Part shown: one piece after another, positions 34,823-43,792 of the stretch | Position numbering within the stretch: position 1 is the stretch's first letter | How the letters are laid out: every line of letters begins with the position of its first letter | Assembly (NCBI RefSeq): GCF_014697475.1 | Contig: NZ_JACJRV010000031.1 | Coordinates: 1 to 64,000, forward strand | Source of the DNA: Nostoc sp. FACHB-152 | Lineage (GTDB): Bacteria > Cyanobacteriota > Cyanobacteriia > Cyanobacteriales > Nostocaceae | Direction of reading: 5' to 3' | Length of the DNA stretch: 64,000 bases | Program-made: the position numbers and the translations under genes | The notes under the pieces: generated by a model | Databases searched by the model: none | What the model saw: only the letters and a program-made list of their open reading frames with translations | What the model was told of the DNA's origin: nothing

Positions 34823-36415
34823 TCAAAAATCAAAGGTTGTCCGAACTACGCCTACATATTGAGTATCATTGTTGCTATTATTTTCTGGGTTAAGAACGAC
34901 CCAAAAGCCAGGAGTCACAGAGATATTATCGTTAACTCGCCAACGATAGAAAGCTTCGATGTGATAAGAGGTATCACCCTCGTCACGCACATCGCTGTGA
35001 GTTACACGTGGTGGTAAACCAAAAAGAACTCCTGGCAAATTGCCCTTACCGCCGACATCGGGAAACGATAGACCAACCGCACCGAACCAAGCGTTAGCAT
35101 TGTTACCACTGTTTACGAACAGAGAATCTGTGCCACCTCTGCCATTAGAAACATTGCTGAAACCAGAGTTTTCGGCGGTTGTCCAGATATATCCACCCCA
35201 AGCGTGAACCTGGAAATTTGGCGAAAAGCGATAGTATCCTTGAGTGCCGACGATGTTGTTAGAAGTCGCAATGCTTTCGCCGAAAGGAGCATTTGCTAGA
35301 AGGCTACCTGTTCCAGCTGCCACCTCAACTGTTCCACTAGGGCTATAACCGTGAGAGTAAGCCACACCAATAGCTCCTTGCTCACCATAATAGGCTAAGT
35401 GCGCTAGGGCATTGTAGCCGCCGTCAAATAGTCCGTTCTTAGCTGATGGGGTATTGGGACTGCTTGCTAAATAGCCGACGGTAAGCACCAAGTCTTTAGT
35501 AATGTTCCAGTTAGCGGCAGCACCACCGCCACCTCGCCGGAATAAGGGACTGTATGAACCAAATAGCGAAGGCACCCCATTGCCATCGTCAGCGATCGTG
35601 GGGGGAGTGACGGTAGTTGAAATGTCGGTATAACCAATGCCTGTAGGGCCGACAACGAAAGAGAGGGAATCACTAACTGGAAAGTAGTAACGGATGTGGG
35701 GTACAATCAGAGTATTGTTGCTGTCATAATCGAAGTTTAAACGCGTCATCCCTGTGCCTGTTGCAGCAGCAATTTGACTTGTGCCATTGCTATTCGCAAA
35801 GTTGCCAAACTCTAGCCGGACTCGCAATAAATCTTCGCCAGTGAAACTGCTTTCTAAATTGAGACGACCGCGAGTGGCAAAGTAGGTGGTAGATTCATCG
35901 CGTGTACCTCCTACTCTATTGCCAAAGGTATCACTAACGGCGGTAATAATTTGAGCATTCAGCCTAGTAGTAGTGGAAAACTGTTGTTGTTCAAGTGTTT
36001 CTGTAGTTGCTTCTAAAGTATCTACCCGACCGCGCAGGGTTGCTAATTCTGCGGCAAAGTCTTCTTGTAATTTTTGTAATACTGATAAGTCTTCTTTACG
36101 GACTAAATCGCTAGTAGATGTGGCAATTAGTTCGTTGATCCGATCTAAGCAAGCATTTAAACCTGCGGCAAATTCATAACGAGTTAAAGCGCGATCGCCG
36201 CGATAAGTAGAATTAGGATAACCGGCAATACAGCCGTAGCGTTCAATTAATGATTGCAATGCACTAAATGCCCAATCTGTTGGTTGGACATCAGAAAATT
36301 GGGAAACAGATGTGACTTGTCCTTGCAAGGTTGTATTAACATCTGAAGATTCTGCCCAGACTGCTGGAGATGCTAACAATAAAAGCGAAAAACTAGATAG
36401 AAAATATTTCCACAT
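34823..36415 (-). CDS. oprB: SLH-domain carbohydrate-selective porin (OprB family)
   Basis: This 530-residue outer-membrane protein has a signal peptide (to VWA-ES), an SLH domain (about 37-95, with DVQPTDWAFSALQSL and YRGDRALTRYEFAAGLNACLDRI), a coiled-coil spacer and an OprB-type beta-barrel ending in a C-terminal Phe. Related cyanobacterial porins pass sugars, inorganic ions or iron; here the next genes upstream on the same strand are glcP and frtABC, which points to sugars. The SLH domain ties the porin to peptidoglycan. It starts at ATG 36415, the last gene of the sugar-uptake row. Confidence 0.88.
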   Translation of the reverse strand: MWKYFLSSFSLLLLASPAVWAESSDVNTTLQGQVTSVSQFSDVQPTDWAFSALQSLIERYGCIAGYPNSTYRGDRALTRYEFAAGLNACLDRINELIATSTSDLVRKEDLSVLQKLQEDFAAELATLRGRVDTLEATTETLEQQQFSTTTRLNAQIITAVSDTFGNRVGGTRDESTTYFATRGRLNLESSFTGEDLLRVRLEFGNFANSNGTSQIAAATGTGMTRLNFDYDSNNTLIVPHIRYYFPVSDSLSFVVGPTGIGYTDISTTVTPPTIADDGNGVPSLFGSYSPLFRRGGGGAAANWNITKDLVLTVGYLASSPNTPSAKNGLFDGGYNALAHLAYYGEQGAIGVAYSHGYSPSGTVEVAAGTGSLLANAPFGESIATSNNIVGTQGYYRFSPNFQVHAWGGYIWTTAENSGFSNVSNGRGGTDSLFVNSGNNANAWFGAVGLSFPDVGGKGNLPGVLFGLPPRVTHSDVRDEGDTSYHIEAFYRWRVNDNISVTPGFWVVLNPENNSNNDTQYVGVVRTTFDF

Positions 36416-36609
36416 TGGATTTACTAAAGTATTTGGTGAAATTGGGAAATCTCTTTCTAACGCAAAGGTACGCGGAGGTTAGCGCAGAGGTACGCAGATA
36501 TGTTATGGAGATAATTCGCTTTATCTGATTGATGGGAAAGGTGAAGTTGATAGGGAATAGAGAATCAAAACACTGTTGTCTATTCTCCGTTCCCTATTAG
36601 CTTGTCCAC

Positions 36610-38010
36610 TTACATATCCTCCAACTCAATTCCTTTGGTTTCTTTAATAAAAAAGAGGACGAAAAAGAGTGAGATAGCGGCAGCAATTGTGTATAGACCG
36701 TAGGCAGAACCTAAGCCGAAATATTGCAGTATGGGAGGAAATGTTGTGGAAACGAGGAAATTCGCTACCCATTGCATAGCCGCAGCAACTGAAAGTGCAG
36801 CCGCACGGATTTTGTTATTAAACATTTCTCCTAACAGTACCCAGGTGACTGGCCCCCAAGAGAAACCGAAGCAAAATACATAAAGGTTGGCGGCTACAAG
36901 AGCCATAATACCTGCATTGCCAGTTAGGGTAGGATTGCCAGCAGCATCAACTGGTGCAGTGCCAAATAGAGTAGCCATTGTTCCTAAGGTCACGGTCATG
37001 CCGATTGAGCCGAGAATTAACAGAGGCTTACGACCAAATTTATCGACGAAGGCGATCGCAATCAGTGTGGTAATAATATTTACCGCAGCTGTAATCACCG
37101 TAATCGTGAGGGAATTCTTTTCCGAAAATCCAACGGCTCGCCATAAAACGCTGCTGTAGTAGAAGATAACGTTAATACCGACGAATTGTTGAAGTATAGA
37201 TAAGCCAATGCCAATCCAAACAATCGGCAAGAGTCCACCACTTCTGCGTAAAAGATCAGAAAATCTAGGCTGGCGTTCTGTGAGAACTGTTTGGCGAATT
37301 TCTTCTATTTTTGCTAAAACGTTCCCCCCGATAATCTTACCTAAAACATTAGCGGCTTCTGGCTCTCGTCCTTGGGCTACTAAATAACGAGGCGATTCGG
37401 GAATCATTAAAGCTGCCATCCCATACAACACAGCTGGCGGAATTTCTGTCCAAAACATCCACCGCCATGCAGCTACGCCAAACAAAAATGGCAACTCGGC
37501 GGAACCTGCGGAGACAGCGATGAAGTAGTCACACAGCAGAGCGATGAAAATCCCAATCACGATCGCAAGTTGTTGCAGAGACCCTAACCTGCCGCGTAAA
37601 TGGGTAGGAGAACATTCAGCAATGTAGGCTGGGGCAATCACACTGGCAGCTCCAACTGCTAACCCACCTAATACCCGCCAAAAGATAAAATCCCAAATAG
37701 TAAAGGCAATTCCAGAGCCTATAGCACTGAGTGTAAATAACACTGAAGCAACTATCATTGCTTTAACTCGACCATATCGGTCGGCAATCTTCCCGGCATA
37801 GAAGGCTCCTACCGCCGAGCCTAATAATGCCAGCGACACGGCAAGGCCAGTTAGTACGCTGTTGGCACTATAAGCTTTGGACAAAGCTGCAACTGCACCA
37901 TTAATAACTGCGGTATCAAAACCAAATAAGAAGCCACCGAGGGCAGCAGCACCCGCAATTAAAATTACATAGAAGGTGTTAGATTTACGCCGAGTTGTGG
38001 TAGATGTCAT
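36610..38010 (-). CDS. glcP: MFS sugar porter, glucose permease type
   Basis: This 466-residue major facilitator of the sugar porter group has 12 helices. Hallmarks are GFLFGFDTAVINGA in TM1, the GKIADRYGRVKAM loop, RVLGGLAVGAASVIAPAYIAE, the central PESPRYLV, QQFVGINVIFYY in TM7 and VDKFGRKPLL. It would import glucose or a similar hexose by proton symport across the inner membrane. Its placement between frtC and oprB matches the sugar-uptake loci reported in Nostoc. It starts at ATG 38010. Confidence 0.9.
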   Translation of the reverse strand: MTSTTTRRKSNTFYVILIAGAAALGGFLFGFDTAVINGAVAALSKAYSANSVLTGLAVSLALLGSAVGAFYAGKIADRYGRVKAMIVASVLFTLSAIGSGIAFTIWDFIFWRVLGGLAVGAASVIAPAYIAECSPTHLRGRLGSLQQLAIVIGIFIALLCDYFIAVSAGSAELPFLFGVAAWRWMFWTEIPPAVLYGMAALMIPESPRYLVAQGREPEAANVLGKIIGGNVLAKIEEIRQTVLTERQPRFSDLLRRSGGLLPIVWIGIGLSILQQFVGINVIFYYSSVLWRAVGFSEKNSLTITVITAAVNIITTLIAIAFVDKFGRKPLLILGSIGMTVTLGTMATLFGTAPVDAAGNPTLTGNAGIMALVAANLYVFCFGFSWGPVTWVLLGEMFNNKIRAAALSVAAAMQWVANFLVSTTFPPILQYFGLGSAYGLYTIAAAISLFFVLFFIKETKGIELEDM

Positions 38011-38119
38011 AGTTGTATCTTTTATAAAAAGTTTTGTGATTTATTCACGCAGAGACGCAGAGGCGCAGAGTTAAAAAGATTCATTCCTTCTGCCTCCTGC
38101 CATCTGCCTCCTGCCTTCC

Positions 38120-39118
38120 TTAACGTCTGGAACGTCTGCGGAGTCTATCAATCATGACTGCGGCAATAATTACTAAGCCTTTAACGACTAGTTGCCAGAA
38201 GTAAGACATATTTAACAGGGTCAAACCATTGTTAAGCACAGCAATGATTAATGCGCCTAATAATGTGCCGCCAATTGTGCCGATACCGCCTGTGAAGCTG
38301 GTTCCGCCTAGAATTACAGCCGCGATCGCATCTAATTCATAACCCTGTCCTAGCATCCCTGTGGCACTATATAGGCGGCTGGCACTCATAATTCCGGCTA
38401 AACCTGCCAGTAATCCACTCACGCCATAGACAAATAGCAATACACGATTGACTTTGATACCAGTTAATCTTGCTGCTTTTTCGTTACCACCAACAGCATA
38501 AATTTGTACACCTAAAACAGTTTGGCGCAGGACAAACCAACTCACAGCCACAGTCAGCAGCGCAATGATTACTAACCAGGGAATAGGGCCGACATAGCTA
38601 TTACCCATCCAAGCAAAGTTAATGTTCCGGTTAATAACTGTTGTGCCATTGGCAACCAAGTAGGCAGCACCCCGCAAGGCAGTTAGCGAACCCAAGGTGA
38701 CAATAAACGGCGGCACATCCATAAAGGTAATGATCGCACCGTTGAGTAAACCTAACAGTAGCCCTGTCACTAAAGCCGCAGGTACAGCTATCCAACCCAA
38801 AGCCGGAAGCAAAGAGACTAACACCGCAACTACGGCCGACACAGCCAAGATTGACCCGACGGAAAGGTCAATACCCCCGGTGAGAATCACAAAGGTCATC
38901 CCGGTTGCCAGCACAATATTGATTGATGCTTGACGTAAGATATTGACGGCGTTACCTGCTGTGAAAAAGTTGGGTGTCAGGAGCGAAAACAAGATGCAGA
39001 TGATCACCAGAATCGGCAAAATACCCGCAATTTGCAGGAAATTGTTGATTGATCTACGCCGACTGGATTTGGACTGCTCAGTTGGTCTATTGTTGACAGG
39101 TCTTAAGGTTTGACTCAT
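38120..39118 (-). CDS. frtC: fructose/ribose-type ABC transporter permease
   Basis: This 332-residue inner-membrane permease of the RbsC/BPD_transp_2 family has about ten helices. It contains [36 protein letters not shown] and the EAA-like cytoplasmic segment [12 protein letters not shown], followed by [17 protein letters not shown]. It forms the channel of the FrtABC sugar importer. Its ATG overlaps the stop of the ATPase gene by 4 bp. It starts at ATG 39118. Confidence 0.92.
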   Translation of the reverse strand: MSQTLRPVNNRPTEQSKSSRRRSINNFLQIAGILPILVIICILFSLLTPNFFTAGNAVNILRQASINIVLATGMTFVILTGGIDLSVGSILAVSAVVAVLVSLLPALGWIAVPAALVTGLLLGLLNGAIITFMDVPPFIVTLGSLTALRGAAYLVANGTTVINRNINFAWMGNSYVGPIPWLVIIALLTVAVSWFVLRQTVLGVQIYAVGGNEKAARLTGIKVNRVLLFVYGVSGLLAGLAGIMSASRLYSATGMLGQGYELDAIAAVILGGTSFTGGIGTIGGTLLGALIIAVLNNGLTLLNMSYFWQLVVKGLVIIAAVMIDRLRRRSRR

Positions 39119-40668
39119 GATGCTGTTACCTCCGATGCTCCAGTTGCATAATGCATAATTTTTTCTTGGGTAATTTCTTTGCCGGGGCTGTTGTCAAGTT
39201 CGCCGACTAACTCCCCTTCTCGCATGACTAAAACGCGATCGCTCAAGCCAACAATTTCCGGGAGTTCGCTGGAAACCATGAGAATTGCTACGCCTTGGGC
39301 TGCTAGTTCACTAATAATTCGGTAAATTTCGCTTTTAGCACCGATATCTACACCGCGTGTCGGTTCATCCAGCATCAATACTCTGGGATTAATGGCTAAC
39401 CAACGCGCCAGCAGGAGTTTTTGCTGATTCCCCCCGGAAAGATCCACGGCTCTGATTTCTAAGTTAGCTAGGCGGATATGGAAGTTTTCGACTGCTTCTG
39501 CGGCAACCTTATTCACTAAAGCCCAGTTAACAATGCCACTCCTGGCATCCTGTTTGAGTCTATTCAGTCCAATATTTTTGCGGGAACTCATCTCTAGAAA
39601 CAAACCTTGATCTTTGCGGTCTTCTGGAACATAGCCAATACCAGCCGCGATCGCATCACTGGGAGAATTAATCTCGATTTTTTTGCCATTCAGGAAGACT
39701 TCACCGCTAACTTTGCGATCGGCACCAAAAATTAACCGGGATACTTCTGTACGTCCAGCACCTACTAACCCGGAGAGTCCAAGAATTTCGCCAGCACGAA
39801 GTTGAAAACTAGCGGGTTTAACTTTGCGTCCGTCACTAATATTTCTGACTTCTAATACAACTGGGCCGGGATTGGTCTGTCGTTGATGTTCGTAAAAGTC
39901 TTGCATTGAACGACCAACCATCATCTGTACCAATCTCTGCGGTGATATCTCTTCTCTTGTCAGACTGCCAATATATTGACCATCGCGCAACACACTAACC
40001 CGATCAGCTAGGGCGTAGATTTCTTCCATCCGATGACTGATATAGATAATGGCGATGCCATCGTTGCGAAGTTTGCGAATCACTTCAAACAAACGTTCAG
40101 TCTCGCGGTCGGATAGGGCGGCTGTTGGCTCATCCATCACCAAAATCCGGCTGTTGTCTTTCAACGCCCGTGCAATTTCTACTTGTTGCTGTTCTGCGAT
40201 CGCCAGTGTACCAACTATAGTTTGTGGTGCAAAACTAGCTCCCAAGCTATCTAATACTTGCTGGGCTTCGAGTTCCATACTTTGGCGGTCTAAAAACTGA
40301 CCTCGTTGTAACTCGCTACCCATAAACATATTTTCAGTAACGGTTAAATTGGGTGCAACGTTCAGTTCTTGATAAATCAGATTAATGCCGGCTCGTCGTG
40401 CTGTACCCGGATCGGTAATTTTCACTGCTTGACCATTGATGCGAATCTCGCCTTCATCAGCAATGTAAGCCCCAGCAAGAATCTTCATCAATGTGCTTTT
40501 ACCTGCCCCATTTTCACCCATCAGGGCGTGAACTTCCCCTGGATAAACGGTGAGATTCACACCTTGCAAAGCTGGGACACCATGAAATCGTTTAGCAATC
40601 CCCTGCATTTCTAATACAGGGGTGGCAGTTGCCGCCGGACGAAAATCTCTTTCAATATTTGTTGTCAT
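39115..40668 (-). CDS. frtB: fructose/ribose-type ABC transporter ATP-binding protein (double domain)
   Basis: This 517-residue RbsA-like protein fuses two ATPase domains. The first has Walker [10 protein letters not shown], a Q-loop and Walker [13 protein letters not shown]; the second has a degenerate Walker A ([10 protein letters not shown]), signature LSGGNQQK and Walker [13 protein letters not shown], as is usual for carbohydrate uptake transporters of the CUT2 group. It powers the FrtABC importer. It starts at ATG 40668 and lies 78 bp downstream of frtA; that gap holds TGCCTTC heptamers. Confidence 0.93.
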   Translation of the reverse strand: MTTNIERDFRPAATATPVLEMQGIAKRFHGVPALQGVNLTVYPGEVHALMGENGAGKSTLMKILAGAYIADEGEIRINGQAVKITDPGTARRAGINLIYQELNVAPNLTVTENMFMGSELQRGQFLDRQSMELEAQQVLDSLGASFAPQTIVGTLAIAEQQQVEIARALKDNSRILVMDEPTAALSDRETERLFEVIRKLRNDGIAIIYISHRMEEIYALADRVSVLRDGQYIGSLTREEISPQRLVQMMVGRSMQDFYEHQRQTNPGPVVLEVRNISDGRKVKPASFQLRAGEILGLSGLVGAGRTEVSRLIFGADRKVSGEVFLNGKKIEINSPSDAIAAGIGYVPEDRKDQGLFLEMSSRKNIGLNRLKQDARSGIVNWALVNKVAAEAVENFHIRLANLEIRAVDLSGGNQQKLLLARWLAINPRVLMLDEPTRGVDIGAKSEIYRIISELAAQGVAILMVSSELPEIVGLSDRVLVMREGELVGELDNSPGKEITQEKIMHYATGASEVTAS

Positions 40669-40746
40669 GACTATTAAGTGCTGAGTTAAAAGTGCTGAGT
40701 GAAGGATAATAACTAACTATTGCCTTCTGCCTTCTGCCTCCAAAAC

Positions 40747-41769
40747 TTACCAACCTGTAGATGTACTCACGTTCTCTTTGGTAATCAGCTTGGCAGGAAT
40801 CAAAATGTTGGGTGATTTGGGTTTTTTGCCATGCAAGATATCATTACCTACCTGAACTGCTCTTGCCGTCATCCCTCTAGGATCTTGTGTAGCCGTTGCC
40901 GCATATACACTATCTTTAGAAGCGATCGCTTGGATTGCTTCTGGCGCACCGTCAACTCCCACAATGAAAAAGTCTTTGCGTTTGGCTTGGTTAGCTGCTA
41001 GGTCTACTCCCACGCCGCTAGGGTCGTTAATCGCAAAGACAGCATCAATCTTGGGGAATGTAACCAGCAAATCGCTCATCACCCTGAGTCCGCCATCTCT
41101 GCTACCTTCGGCGTTTTGGTCTTTAGAAAGTAGTTTGATATTGGGATATTTGGCTAACACTTTCAAGCAACCATCCACTCGCTGAATTACCGAAGTGACT
41201 GGCGGCCCGTTAACTATCACAACATTGCCTTTACCTTTCAGGCGATCGGCTATATATTGGCAACCAATTTCGCCAGCTTGCACATTATTTGTGGTGACGG
41301 TCGCATCTACCTCTGCATCTACGCCTGTGTCTACCGCAATTACAATCGTGCCTGCTTTTCTTGCTTGCTCAACAGCTGGTCTGATTCCTTTACTGTCAGC
41401 AGCATTAAGAATAATAACGTCAGTATTAGCAGCAACAAAATTTTCAATTTGGTTAAATTGCTGGTTTAGATCATAGCCACTAGAAACTACAGTTACTTTG
41501 ACATCACTACCACCAATTTTCTTCGCTTCTTTCTCAGCACCCTGCGCCATGACAACGAAGAAAGGGTTACTTAAATCGCCAAGGGTAACACCAACGGCTC
41601 GTAATTTAGCATCGCCATTGGTGGTTTGTGTATTGATATCTGTAACGTTTTTCGCATCAGTGTTAGTTGTGGCAGTGTCGCCATCGGGAGAAACATTTGT
41701 GCAGCTAACAAGAGTACCACTGACAATACTTAATAAAGTCGCTGCGAGTGCTTTTTTGTTCACATTCAT
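40747..41769 (-). CDS. frtA: fructose/ribose-type ABC transporter substrate-binding lipoprotein
   Basis: This 340-residue periplasmic binding protein of the RbsB/peripla_BP_4 family has a signal peptide with a lipobox LVSC (Cys23) and family motifs: the start VGVTLGDLSNPFFVVMAQGAEK, then IILNAADSKGIRPAV, FAINDPSGVGVDLA and VGVDGAPEAIQAI. It captures a monosaccharide, probably fructose by analogy with the frtRABC locus, for FrtB/FrtC. The substrate is inferred from locus structure only. It starts at ATG 41769, divergent from frtR with a 556 bp gap. Confidence 0.92.
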   Translation of the reverse strand: MNVNKKALAATLLSIVSGTLVSCTNVSPDGDTATTNTDAKNVTDINTQTTNGDAKLRAVGVTLGDLSNPFFVVMAQGAEKEAKKIGGSDVKVTVVSSGYDLNQQFNQIENFVAANTDVIILNAADSKGIRPAVEQARKAGTIVIAVDTGVDAEVDATVTTNNVQAGEIGCQYIADRLKGKGNVVIVNGPPVTSVIQRVDGCLKVLAKYPNIKLLSKDQNAEGSRDGGLRVMSDLLVTFPKIDAVFAINDPSGVGVDLAANQAKRKDFFIVGVDGAPEAIQAIASKDSVYAATATQDPRGMTARAVQVGNDILHGKKPKSPNILIPAKLITKENVSTSTGW

Positions 41770-42226
41770 TTACATTTTTAGTAAAAAACCGGAAAAAAAC
41801 CGAGATATGTGTAGAAAAATTAACTATCTTAAAAACCTCCCTATATATTGCCGCTTATTTCCTACTTAATGCCTTCTCCCAACGATAGATTTCACATAAG
41901 ACTGCTGGGAAAATGTTTCTATTAATAAGTAAAAATTACTAGTCTTTGATCCCTAAGCTTTTTTTCATGTGTTCTAGTGAGATAGGGTGTGCAGATAATT
42001 CACTGACTCACTTGCCTGAGATACCCGCAAAGTCTTGTTACAACTAGTATTCACAACTTAGGGATCGTCATTTTTTGGTTTTAAATGCATAAAAAGGCTA
42101 CTTGGATCACAAACTTCATTTTTCTTAAAATTCACATAATATTCCATCTGTCAATTCCTCACAATTTGCAGACTGAAATTAATTTTTCCAACTTCAGTAA
42201 TGATTTTTTAGGTTGTTTAATTAAGG
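41770..42226. other. frtA upstream region
   Basis: These 457 bp between frtA and the operator pair contain no reading frame. They are AT-rich. Two weak half-sites of the operator motif, TGTGCAGATAA near 41991 and ATGCATAA near 42085, might mark a third regulator site, but the matches are poor. The frtA promoter was not located. Confidence 0.4.
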
Positions 42227-42246
42227 TTATGCACAGGTGTGCATAA
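42227..42246. promoter_or_regulatory. candidate FrtR operator 1
   Basis: TTATGCACAGGTGTGCATAA is a palindrome of 9 bp arms around a GG centre, the size and symmetry of LacI-family operators. It lies 80 bp upstream of the frtR start codon. A near copy in the other orientation follows at 42262-42281. Confidence 0.75.
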
Positions 42247-42261
42247 CTGAATATTTTTTAT

Positions 42262-42281
42262 CTTTGCACACCTGTGCATAA
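42262..42281. promoter_or_regulatory. candidate FrtR operator 2
   Basis: CTTTGCACACCTGTGCATAA matches the reverse complement of operator 1 at 18 of 20 positions. The two centres are 35 bp apart. The site ends 44 bp before the frtR ATG, so a bound repressor could block frtR transcription. I saw no further copy of the full motif elsewhere in the window. Confidence 0.75.
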
Positions 42282-42325
42282 AATATGTGTTAATTTTATT
42301 TAAGTTACTTACAGCCAAGCTGAAA

Positions 42326-43390
42326 ATGAGTAAACGAAAGGTTTCGATTGAAGATATTGCGCGTCAAGCAGGCGTTTCGCACTCCACAGTTTCTCGCGCT
42401 TTACGAGATAGTCCTTTAATTAGCGCGAAAGTGAGAGAGGAGATTAAAAAACTAGCGCAGGAGATGAACTATGTACCAAATGCGATCGCGCAGAGTCTGC
42501 AAACTCAACGCACCTATACCGTTGGGGTCGTTGTCACTTCTATTGCAGATCCTTTTTTTGGTGAGTTAGTAGAGGGAATTGAACAAGTTGCGCGACAAGC
42601 TGGGTTGAATGTCTTGCTAAGTGCTTCACATGGAGACTTTGAGCAAGAAATAGCAGCTATTGAGAATTTTAATTATCGACGAGTGGACGGTATTTTGATA
42701 GCTGACTCACGCATTAATAAGGAGTATACGAAGCAGTTAACGCAATTGACTGTGCCAACAGTCCTAATTAACATCGCCACTGAAGAACTAAGGGACACAT
42801 TTCACTCAGTCGCTCTAGACGATCGCTTAGGTGGTACTTTAGCTGTAGAGCATTTAATAAATTTAGGACATACTTCTATTGGCTATCTAAGTGTAGGCGA
42901 TGGTAGCAAAGCAGACAAACAGCGTCTAGAAGGATATCGTATCGCTCTGAATCATACAGGTATACCAGAAAATTCTGATTGGGTGGTAATTCCTCATCAA
43001 GATCATGAAACCATCAAAGATATTGATCTTGGCAAAAAAATGCTACCTCAACTAGTCAAAGCTGGAGTAACTGCCATCTTTTGTTACAACGATATGGTAG
43101 CAGTCGGCGCACTCCTAGCTTGTAGAGAACTAGGTATTTCCGTACCGCAAGATTTAAGCCTCGTAGGATTTGATAATATCGCCCTCAGCAGTTATGTAAC
43201 ACCACCACTTACAACAGTCAGCCAACGAATGTTAGAAATGGGTAAGTTGGCGATGACAATGTTACTAGATTTATTTCAAGAAAAACCTGTAGAAAATCTC
43301 CTTTTATCTCCTTTTTTAGTCCAAAGGGATAGTACAACAACAGTTAATAAACGGAAAAATTCTGCTTTAGCGAAACTCACCATTCCTTGA
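42326..43390 (+). CDS. frtR: LacI family transcriptional regulator
   Basis: This 354-residue regulator has a LacI-type helix-turn-helix at its N-terminus (VSIEDIARQAGVSHSTVSR, then the hinge helix) and a periplasmic-binding-protein-like sugar-sensing domain (about 62-335, with TYTVGVVVTSIADPFFGEL and the CYNDMVAVGAL and GFDNIALSSYVTPPLTTV motifs). It is divergent from frtABC and by analogy represses the sugar-uptake genes until fructose is present. I chose ATG 42326, where the DNA-binding domain begins; a TTG upstream is unlikely. Two palindromic operators lie just ahead of it. Confidence 0.92.
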   Translation: MSKRKVSIEDIARQAGVSHSTVSRALRDSPLISAKVREEIKKLAQEMNYVPNAIAQSLQTQRTYTVGVVVTSIADPFFGELVEGIEQVARQAGLNVLLSASHGDFEQEIAAIENFNYRRVDGILIADSRINKEYTKQLTQLTVPTVLINIATEELRDTFHSVALDDRLGGTLAVEHLINLGHTSIGYLSVGDGSKADKQRLEGYRIALNHTGIPENSDWVVIPHQDHETIKDIDLGKKMLPQLVKAGVTAIFCYNDMVAVGALLACRELGISVPQDLSLVGFDNIALSSYVTPPLTTVSQRMLEMGKLAMTMLLDLFQEKPVENLLLSPFLVQRDSTTTVNKRKNSALAKLTIP

Positions 43391-43427
43391 AACAGAAACT
43401 AGAATTTTATGTTATTGAAGTCCATCA

Positions 43428-43718
43428 TTCTCACCATGATGTGATTTTAGAATGGAAAACTACTAATCCTGCGGCTAATACTTTTTCTGGAACTGTTCGG
43501 GAAATTATGCGGATTGAACAGCCATATCCAGATCATAATGTTGGGCAATTAGGCTTTAATCCTAATGTTAAACCAGGAAATTTTGATTATGGAATGTTGT
43601 ACATTGCTACAGCAGATGGCGGAAGTGACGGTTTTCCTGTTAGCGATACAGATCCTTTAGACAATGGACAAGACTTAAGTACACTTCTAGGAAAAATTTT
43701 AAGGATCAATCCTTTAGG
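43428..43718 (+). pseudogene. truncated duplicate of the sugar dehydrogenase gene
   Basis: These 291 bp align without gaps to 46396-46686 inside the sugar dehydrogenase gene. I count about 17 differences, so roughly 94% identity. The reading frame covering it has no good start and stops at 43770 after unrelated sequence; both the signal peptide and the C-terminal half are missing. It lies 37 bp after the frtR stop in the same orientation as the intact gene. It is a broken copy, possibly maintained by gene conversion because differences are clustered. Confidence 0.9.
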
Positions 43719-43792
43719 GGGAGCTAAAAAGTTAGAATGTTCTTTTATCGTCTACCGATTTCCTAACTAACCTGAATTTGGGTTATTTAGCG

